Part shown: positions 1 through 4,664 of the stretch, in pieces
Layout: each line of letters begins with the position of its first letter
How positions within the stretch are numbered: the stretch's first letter is position 1
Assembly (NCBI GenBank): GCA_021793495.1
Contig: JAJYSQ010000122.1
Span: forward strand, 1 to 6,077
DNA length: 6,077 nucleotides
DNA from: Actinomycetes bacterium
GTDB taxonomy: Bacteria; Actinomycetota; Actinomycetes; JAJYSQ01
Reading direction: 5' to 3'
Position numbers and translations under genes: made by a program
Notes under the pieces: model-generated
What the model saw: only the letters and a program-made list of their open reading frames with translations
What the model was told of the DNA's origin: nothing
Databases searched by the model: none

Positions 1-9
1 ACGGGGTGC

Positions 10-33
10 GCCCGGTGCCGCCAGCAACCGGGC
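10..33 (-). terminator. Possible stem-loop terminator after meaB
   Basis: A perfect 7-base inverted repeat is visible: arms at 10-16 and 27-33 (GCCCGGT / ACCGGGC) with a 10-base loop. It lies 8 bases beyond the meaB stop on the minus strand, where a transcript end would be expected. No T-tract follows it, as is common for terminators in GC-rich actinobacteria, but this also means a chance GC palindrome cannot be excluded. Confidence 0.35.
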
Positions 34-41
34 TCGGCGGG

Positions 42-1016
42 TCACCCCGGCAGGCCGGCCATCAGCTCCTCGGCGGCGGCGAACGGGTCGAGCCGGCCGG
101 CCACGACCCGCTGGGCGAGCTCGCGGAGGTGTCGGCCGGCCAGGCCTCCGTGCATCCGCTGGCGTATCCGGGCGCTGGCGATCTCCTCGATCTCCCGGGC
201 GACCCGGGCCACCCGGCGAGCCGTCAGCTCATCGTGCTCGACCAGCCACCGACGGTGCCGAGCGATCTCGGCTCGCAGCTCGTCGATGCCTTCGGGACGG
301 GCTGCCACGGTCGCCAGGACCGGTGGACGCCACTGTCCCGGCCCCCGCGGCGCCCCCAGGCTGATCATGTGCCGCAGGTCCCGGACCGTCGCACCGGCGC
401 CGTCGCGGTCGGCCTTGTTCACCACGAACACGTCACCGATCTCCAGGATGCCGGCCTTGGCGGCCTGGATGCCGTCGCCCAGCCCCGGGGCCACGACGAC
501 GACCACGGTGTCTGCGAGCGCGACGACCTCGACCTCGGACTGACCCACCCCCACCGTCTCCACCAGCACCGTGTCGCACCCGGCAGCGTCGAGCACCCGG
601 ACGGCCTGGGGGGTGGCGGCAGCCAGCCCGCCGAGCTGGCCGCGGCTGGCCATCGACCGGATGAACACGCCCGGGTCGGTGGCGTGCTCCTGCATCCGTA
701 CCCGGTCGCCGAGCAACGCTCCACCGGAGAACGGGGAGGAGGGGTCCACCGCCAGCACGCCCACCCGCTGCCCCTCGGCTCGCAGGCACCGGACCAGGGC
801 CGAGGTCAGCGTGGACTTGCCGACCCCTGGCGCTCCGGTGAGGCCGATCACCACGGCTCGGCCGGTGTGCGGGGCGAGGGCGGACATCACCTCGGGCAGC
901 CGCGGTGAGCCGTTCTCGACCAGGGAGATCAGTCGAGCCACGGCCCTCGGGTCACCGGCACGGGCTCGCGGCACGAGCACGCCGAGGTCTGCCAGCGGGG
1001 CATCGGTCAGGGTCAC
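42..1016 (-). CDS. meaB: MeaB/ArgK-family GTPase (methylmalonyl-CoA mutase-associated chaperone)
   Basis: This is a P-loop GTPase of the G3E class that binds adenosylcobalamin-dependent acyl-CoA mutases, gating cofactor loading and protecting against inactivation; it acts in the cytosol. With a GTG start at 1016 the product is 324 residues, the usual family length. Visible motifs: Walker A GAPGVGKST at 61-69, the Mg/switch segment VDPSSPFSGGALLGDRVRM at about 90-108, RSMASRGQLGGL at 120-131, ETVGVGQSE (Walker B/switch II) at 153-161, NKAD base recognition at 200-203, and the C-terminal dimerisation region ending in AGRLDPFAAAEELM. The start is uncertain. A GTG at 1079 would add 21 Arg/Gly-rich residues overlapping the thiolase, and a GTG at 980 would cut into the N-terminal helices; no clear ribosome binding site decides it. 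The gene follows the thiolase stop by 8 bases, so it is probably translated from the same message. The mutase partner (methylmalonyl-, ethylmalonyl- or isobutyryl-CoA type) is not in the window. Confidence 0.93.
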   Translation of the reverse strand: MTLTDAPLADLGVLVPRARAGDPRAVARLISLVENGSPRLPEVMSALAPHTGRAVVIGLTGAPGVGKSTLTSALVRCLRAEGQRVGVLAVDPSSPFSGGALLGDRVRMQEHATDPGVFIRSMASRGQLGGLAAATPQAVRVLDAAGCDTVLVETVGVGQSEVEVVALADTVVVVVAPGLGDGIQAAKAGILEIGDVFVVNKADRDGAGATVRDLRHMISLGAPRGPGQWRPPVLATVAARPEGIDELRAEIARHRRWLVEHDELTARRVARVAREIEEIASARIRQRMHGGLAGRHLRELAQRVVAGRLDPFAAAEELMAGLPG

Positions 1017-1024
1017 CGGACCGG

Positions 1025-2212
1025 TCAGGCCGCCGGGACGTGCAGCACCAACGCGTCGCCCTGCCCGCCGCCACCGCACAGGGCTGCCGCCCCGACCCCG
1101 CCACCGCGCCGACGCAGCTCCAGGGCGAGGGTGAGCGCCAGCCGGGCACCGCTCATCCCGATCGGGTGGCCCAGGGCGATCGCCCCCCCGTTGACGTTCA
1201 CCCGCTCAGGGTCGATGCCCAGCTCACGGGTGGAGGCGATGGCGACCGCAGCGAACGCCTCGTTGATCTCTACCAGGTCCAGGTCGGTCGGCGCCAACCC
1301 CTCCCGTCCCAGAGCCCGACGGATCGCATTCGCCGGCTGCAGGTGCAGGCCCGCATCGGGGCCGGCCACCACCCCGTGCGCCCCGATCTCGGCCAGCCAA
1401 GACAGTCCGAGCGCTTCGGCCCGCGCCTTGCTCATCACGACCACGGCCCCCGCCCCATCGGAGATCGGCGAGGAGGAGGCCGCGGTGATCGTGCCGTCCG
1501 GCTGGAAGGCCGGACGCAGCCGGGCCAGCGACTCCAGCGTCGTGTCCGGTCGAATCCCCTCGTCCTCGACGACCACCACCGGATCCCCGCGCCGCACCGG
1601 CACCTCGACCGGGACGATCTCCTCGGCGAACAACCCATTCTTCGCTGCCAGCGCCGCCCGGTGCTGCGAACGTACGGAGAACTCGTCCTGCTCCGCCCGG
1701 CCGATGCCCAGGACCGCGTTGCCCGCATCGGTCGACTCGCCCATCGCGCAGTGCTCGAACGCGCACGTCAGCCCGTCGAAGGCCATGTGGTCCAGGACTT
1801 CGATCGAGCCGTACCGATACCCCTGCCGACTGCGCGGCAGCAGGTGCGGGGCGTTGGTCATCGACTCCATCCCCCCCGCGACCACCACCTCGAACTCCCC
1901 GGCCCGGATGAGCTGGTCGGCCAGGGCGATCGCGTCCAACCCCGACAGGCACACCTTGTTCACGGTCAGCGCCGGCACGGTCATCGGGATGCCGGCCTTC
2001 GCCGCCGCCTGGCGTGCGGTGATCTGACCGCAGCCAGCCTGCAGCACCTGGCCCATGATGACGTAGTCGACCTGGTCGCCGGGGACCTGGGCCCGCGCCA
2101 GGGCCCCGGTGATCGCGACGCCACCCAGATCGGTGGCAGACCGGTCCTTCAGCGCTCCCAGAAGTCGGCCCATCGGGGTACGCGCCCCAGCAACGATCAC
2201 CGATCCGGCCAT
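1025..2212 (-). CDS. Acetyl-CoA C-acetyltransferase (thiolase II family)
   Basis: This thiolase condenses two acetyl-CoA to acetoacetyl-CoA, or cleaves 3-ketoacyl-CoA in reverse, in the cytosol. The product is 395 residues, typical of the family. All catalytic signatures are present: nucleophile C88 in the CLS motif, [10 protein letters not shown] at 113-122, NEAF at 317-320, H349 in GHP (348-350), and the second active cysteine C379 in CGGGGQGD. These match almost residue for residue the Cys89/His348/Cys378 set of the Zoogloea biosynthetic thiolase. Two differences stand out: the TAGNASG loop reads TAASSSP (243-249), and the His that precedes Met157 in the Zoogloea enzyme is Ala here, so strict C4 specificity is not assured. 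The ATG at 2212 is chosen because a GAGGAGG site sits 5 bases upstream; the frame stays open to 2866 but that extension crosses the divergent promoter region. It is the first gene of a probable thiolase-meaB operon. Substrate chain length is inferred from context, not shown. Confidence 0.93.
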   Translation of the reverse strand: MAGSVIVAGARTPMGRLLGALKDRSATDLGGVAITGALARAQVPGDQVDYVIMGQVLQAGCGQITARQAAAKAGIPMTVPALTVNKVCLSGLDAIALADQLIRAGEFEVVVAGGMESMTNAPHLLPRSRQGYRYGSIEVLDHMAFDGLTCAFEHCAMGESTDAGNAVLGIGRAEQDEFSVRSQHRAALAAKNGLFAEEIVPVEVPVRRGDPVVVVEDEGIRPDTTLESLARLRPAFQPDGTITAASSSPISDGAGAVVVMSKARAEALGLSWLAEIGAHGVVAGPDAGLHLQPANAIRRALGREGLAPTDLDLVEINEAFAAVAIASTRELGIDPERVNVNGGAIALGHPIGMSGARLALTLALELRRRGGGVGAAALCGGGGQGDALVLHVPAA

Positions 2213-2217
2213 GTCGG

Positions 2218-2224
2218 CCTCCTC
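2218..2224 (-). promoter_or_regulatory. Ribosome binding site of the thiolase
   Basis: Read on the minus strand this is GAGGAGG, a near-perfect complement to the 16S rRNA tail, 5 bases before the ATG at 2212. It fixes the thiolase start despite a long open upstream extension. Confidence 0.85.
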
Positions 2225-2238
2225 ATGCTCGCGGACGG

Positions 2239-2252
2239 GGGCGAGAGCGCCC
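2239..2252 (-). repeat. Short inverted repeat in the thiolase leader
   Basis: Perfect 5-base arms GGGCG (2239-2243) and CGCCC (2248-2252) enclose a 4-base loop. If transcription starts near 2256-2260 the hairpin would form close to the 5' end of the thiolase message, 15 bases before its ribosome binding site. Arms this short arise often by chance in GC-rich DNA. Confidence 0.3.
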
Positions 2253-2272
2253 GCCGGATGCCACGATACCCA

Positions 2273-2302
2273 GGGCAGTGCGTCGCGCCGCACACCCTGC
2301 CC
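2273..2302. repeat. Nested inverted repeat in the divergent intergenic region
   Basis: Outer arms GGGCA (2273-2277) and TGCCC (2298-2302) enclose inner arms GTGCG (2278-2282) and CGCAC (2289-2293) around a 6-base loop TCGCGC, with a 4-base bulge on one side. Ten base pairs of imperfect dyad symmetry sit between the possible minus-strand -10 and the epimerase ribosome binding site. It could be an operator for a dimeric regulator or a hairpin in the epimerase leader. No regulator gene is present in the window to connect it to. Confidence 0.45.
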
Positions 2303-2313
2303 ACCGCGCCTGC

Positions 2314-2320
2314 GAGGAGA
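2314..2320 (+). promoter_or_regulatory. Ribosome binding site of the epimerase
   Basis: GAGGAGA lies 4 bases before the ATG at 2325. It selects this start over the earlier in-frame codons back to 2109, which would extend through the divergent intergenic region into the thiolase. Confidence 0.8.
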
Positions 2321-2324
2321 GGCC

Positions 2325-2798
2325 ATGCCCCGACCCCTGCTCACCCGGATCGACCACATCGGGATCGCCTGCCATGACCTCGACGAGACGGTCGCCCGGT
2401 ACCAACGGCTGTTCGGGCTGGCCCTGGCCTCACGGGAGGTGAACGAGGAGCAGGGCGTGGAAGAGGCGATGCTCACCGTGACCGACCCGGCCGCGATCCC
2501 GATCACCAGGGGCGGTGGATCGTACCTGCAGCTGTTGCGGCCCCTGCGCGCCGACAGCCCGGTCGGACGGTTCCTCACCCGCCGGGGCGAGGGGATCCAC
2601 CACGTCGGGTACGGCGTGCTCGACGTGTCCCAGGCGTTGTCGACCCTGGCGGGCGAGGGGGTCCGGCTGGTGGACTCCCGTCCTCGGCACGGGTCGATGG
2701 GCGCGGCCATCGCGTTCCTGCACCCGCACGACCTGTCCGGGGTGCTCACCGAGCTGGTCCAGGCCCCGGTGCCCGTCGTGGCAGGCCCTGGTGCCTGA
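2325..2798 (+). CDS. mce: Methylmalonyl-CoA epimerase (VOC/glyoxalase fold)
   Basis: The enzyme racemises the C2 centre of methylmalonyl-CoA, converting the (S) form made by propionyl-CoA carboxylase to the (R) form used by the B12 mutase, or the reverse. Homologues also act on ethylmalonyl-CoA. The product is 157 residues, slightly longer than the core family (about 135-150). It shows two VOC half-repeats: [15 protein letters not shown] opens the first and [12 protein letters not shown] the second. The expected divalent-metal ligands can be placed at H11, Q69 (in YLQLL), H93 and E143 (in LTELVQ). [10 protein letters not shown] (41-50) corresponds to the segment carrying the catalytic glutamate. 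The last dozen residues ([11 protein letters not shown]) form a small Pro/Val/Ala tail beyond the usual end. The gene is divergent from the thiolase-meaB pair, whose GTPase serves the next step of the same pathway; this supports the assignment over other VOC enzymes. Its stop overlaps the likely start of the downstream transporter gene. Confidence 0.9.
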   Translation: MPRPLLTRIDHIGIACHDLDETVARYQRLFGLALASREVNEEQGVEEAMLTVTDPAAIPITRGGGSYLQLLRPLRADSPVGRFLTRRGEGIHHVGYGVLDVSQALSTLAGEGVRLVDSRPRHGSMGAAIAFLHPHDLSGVLTELVQAPVPVVAGPGA

Positions 2799-3894
2799 GC
2801 CCCCGGTGCGTCGGGGGCGTCGGCTGCGACCCCCGGCCGGACCGCCATCAGCACCGGCACCGGCACGCACCTGGCGGCACGGCCCGGTGCTGACCGGCTT
2901 CCTGCTCACCCTGGGCGGCCTGGTCGCCATCGCTCTCGGCCGAGCGGCCGCCGGGATCGCCCACGTGCTGCTGCTGGTGGTGATTGCGGCGTTCCTGGCC
3001 GTCGGGCTCAATCCGCTGGTCGAGGCCCTGATCCGGCGTGGGCTGCGCCGCGGCGCGGCCATCGGCGTGGTGGTCGCGGGGTTCGTCCTGGTGGTCACCG
3101 CATTCGCCCTGGCCGTCGTCCCGCCGCTGGTCACCCAGTCGTTCGCGTTCAGCCACCACCTGCCCGAGTACGTCGCCGGGCTGGCCCGCCACCGGTTGGT
3201 CGCCGAGCTGGACGCCCGCTACCAGGTGATCGCGAAGCTCCAGTCGTACCTGGCCAACCCGGCGCTCTACCAGAACGTCTTCGGCGGTCTGCTGGGAATC
3301 GGCAAGGCCCTGCTCTCCGGTGCCTTCAGCCTGCTGACGGTGGTGGTCCTGACGCTGTACTTCCTCGGGTCCCTCCATGCCACGACCGAGCTCGGTCTGC
3401 GGCTGACCCCGGCCAGCTCGCGACCGCGGACCCGCCTGCTGGTGGACCGGATCCTTGGCCAGGTCGGCGGGTACGTGGCCGGTCAGCTGACCATCGCCAC
3501 CACCGCCGGGGTGGTCACGTACCTGTTCGCCGTGGCCGCCGGCGTACCGTACGCGCTCCCGCTGGCCCTGACCGTCGGGCTGCTGGACGTGGTCCCGCAG
3601 GTGGGAGCAACCCTGGGCGGGGTCGTGCTCACCGTGGTCGGACTGTTCTCCTCGGTAGGCCTGGGCGCCGCCTGCCTGGTGTTCGTGGTGGTCTACCAGC
3701 AGGTGGAGAACTACGTGATCGCTCCCCGGGTGATGCGCCGGTCCATCGACGTACCCGCTCTGGTCACCATCGTCGCCGCGTTGGTGGGCGGCACGCTGCT
3801 CGGACTGGCCGGGGCGCTGCTGGCGATCCCGACCGCCGCAGCGATCCGCCTGGTGCTCGCCGATGTGGTGCTGCCCCGCCAGGAACGGCGCTGA
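2791..3894 (+). CDS. AI-2E/PerM-family membrane transporter
   Basis: This is an integral membrane protein of the AI-2E/PerM (UPF0118) family. Some members export autoinducer-2 or act as Na+/H+ antiporters, but substrates of most are unknown. With GTG at 2791 it has 367 residues, normal for the family. A Pro/Arg-rich cytoplasmic N-terminus (1-32) is followed by hydrophobic segments at about 33-50, 54-74 and 88-112, a soluble middle loop (about 115-165), then segments at about 166-194, 228-250, 252-284, 285-305 and 322-352. Family signatures include [10 protein letters not shown] (231-240), [14 protein letters not shown] (264-277) and [14 protein letters not shown] (302-315). The GTG at 2791 overlaps the epimerase stop by 8 bases, which fits translational coupling, but no strong ribosome binding site is visible; GTG at 2806 or 2887 (335 residues) are alternatives. 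It is co-directional with the epimerase and convergent with the hydrolase. The functional link to acyl-CoA metabolism is unknown, and signalling export should not be assumed. Confidence 0.88.
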   Translation: MPEPPVRRGRRLRPPAGPPSAPAPARTWRHGPVLTGFLLTLGGLVAIALGRAAAGIAHVLLLVVIAAFLAVGLNPLVEALIRRGLRRGAAIGVVVAGFVLVVTAFALAVVPPLVTQSFAFSHHLPEYVAGLARHRLVAELDARYQVIAKLQSYLANPALYQNVFGGLLGIGKALLSGAFSLLTVVVLTLYFLGSLHATTELGLRLTPASSRPRTRLLVDRILGQVGGYVAGQLTIATTAGVVTYLFAVAAGVPYALPLALTVGLLDVVPQVGATLGGVVLTVVGLFSSVGLGAACLVFVVVYQQVENYVIAPRVMRRSIDVPALVTIVAALVGGTLLGLAGALLAIPTAAAIRLVLADVVLPRQERR

Positions 3895-3909
3895 CCGGGC
3901 GGACCGGTC
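3893..3909. terminator. Possible bidirectional terminator in a convergent gap
   Basis: A 6-base stem GACCGG (3893-3898) / CCGGTC (3904-3909) with a 5-base loop overlaps the transporter stop and ends next to the hydrolase stop (3911-3913). The right arm is part of an 8-base perfect palindrome (3902-3909). The position between two converging genes fits a shared terminator. There is no T-tract on either side, so the call rests on position and symmetry. Confidence 0.4.
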
Positions 3910-3910
3910 G

Positions 3911-4663
3911 TCACTCGTCGGGCATCGACCACTCCTGGCTCGGTCCGTCCCAGGTGGTCGGCAGCGGCACCCGGTCGGGGGCCAGCCGGGCAACGATCTC
4001 GTCCAGCACCCGGCGCACGTAGGTCTCGCCCACCCACAGGTGCCGCGCTCCGGGGACGGCGACCACCTCTGCGTCCGGCACCCGGGCAAACCGTGCCCGG
4101 GCAGCGTCCGGGCGCAGGTAGTCGTCGAGCTCGGGGACCAGAGCGATCAGCGGGCGACCGTCGGCGGCCCACCGGTCCAGATCGGCGTCGGAAGCCGCCT
4201 TCAGCGGCGGGGACAGCAGGAAGGCACCGGCCACGCCGTCCACCAGCCCGTACCGCAACGCCAGGTCGGTGCCGAACGACCAGCCCAGCAGCCATCGGCT
4301 GGGCAGTCCCCGGGCGGCCGCGAGATCCAGTGCCGCCGCCACGTCGAACCGTTCGCCCCGCCCGGCGTCGAACGTCCCCTCGCTGCGCCCGGCCGACGAC
4401 GCGGTACCGCGCGTGTTGAACCGGAGCACCGCGACACCGGCCAACGCGGGCAGCCGGAAAGCGGCCTTGCGCAGCACGTGGCTGTCCATGAACCCACCCG
4501 CGGTGGGCAGCGGGTGCAGGCAGACCAGGGTGGCCACCGAGGTGCCCGACTCGGGAGCCGCCACCTCCCCGACCAGGCGCAGCCCGTCCGCGGTGAGCAG
4601 GGTCACCGGCTCGCGGCGCGCCGGCAGGATCGTGTTCGCCCGGATCTGGATCACCACCACCAC
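3911..4663 (-). CDS. Alpha/beta hydrolase, unknown substrate
   Basis: A 250-residue cytosolic serine hydrolase of the alpha/beta fold. The nucleophile elbow GWSFG places the serine at S129. The acid is likely D180 or D181 in LVPELDDYLRP, and the histidine is H208 in GARHLW. The loop LHPLP (49-53) is in the oxyanion-hole position, followed by VLRFNTRGTASSAGRSEG (79-96). There is no signal peptide or membrane segment. The N-terminus RANTILPARREPV resembles a conserved start of actinobacterial relatives as I recall them, supporting a start at or near here. The first four codons are consecutive GTGs (4663, 4660, 4657, 4654), and the true initiator among them cannot be told. The gene begins one base after the stop of the upstream dehydrogenase, so the two are almost certainly co-transcribed and coupled. 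An acyl-ester or thioester substrate would fit the neighbours, but this is inference; only the hydrolase fold and triad are visible. Confidence 0.87.
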   Translation of the reverse strand: MVVVIQIRANTILPARREPVTLLTADGLRLVGEVAAPESGTSVATLVCLHPLPTAGGFMDSHVLRKAAFRLPALAGVAVLRFNTRGTASSAGRSEGTFDAGRGERFDVAAALDLAAARGLPSRWLLGWSFGTDLALRYGLVDGVAGAFLLSPPLKAASDADLDRWAADGRPLIALVPELDDYLRPDAARARFARVPDAEVVAVPGARHLWVGETYVRRVLDEIVARLAPDRVPLPTTWDGPSQEWSMPDE

Positions 4664-4664
4664 C

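Larger units (their letters stand above)
2213..2324. promoter_or_regulatory. Divergent promoter region between thiolase and epimerase
   Basis: These 112 bases separate the start codons of two divergent genes, so promoters for both should lie here. On the minus strand a TATCGT hexamer (2268-2263) is a fair -10 match about 50 bases upstream of the thiolase start, but I see no good TTGACA-like -35 partner. No convincing -10 is visible on the plus strand. The region also holds a nested inverted repeat (2273-2302) and a short GGGCG/CGCCC hairpin (2239-2252). The assignment as a regulatory region is positional; the individual promoter elements are weak. Confidence 0.6.

Noticed and set aside
6..908. 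300-codon plus-strand open frame opposite meaB
   Set aside because: It is antisense to a well-motifed GTPase. The translation is Pro/Gly/His/Arg-rich low-complexity sequence with no recognisable fold, as expected for shadows in very GC-rich DNA.
905..2377. 490-codon plus-strand open frame opposite the thiolase
   Set aside because: Long, but its translation is Arg/His/Gln-rich without domain signatures, while the opposite strand encodes a full thiolase with every catalytic motif. It also runs through the divergent intergenic region and past the epimerase start.
2213..2866. Upstream extension of the thiolase frame to 2866 (613 residues)
   Set aside because: The extension would overlap the epimerase antisense and has no thiolase-family counterpart. 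A strong ribosome binding site and ATG at 2212 give the normal family length.
2849..2866. Short tandem repeat of a CACCGG-like hexamer
   Set aside because: Fewer than three copies, encoding the Pro/Ala run SAPAPA in the transporter's N-terminal tail; too short to call a repeat element.
2848..4089. 413-codon minus-strand open frame opposite the transporter
   Set aside because: The translation is Gln/His/Gly/Asp-rich repetitive sequence typical of antisense to hydrophobic GC-rich coding DNA, whereas the plus strand shows hydrophobic segments and family motifs.
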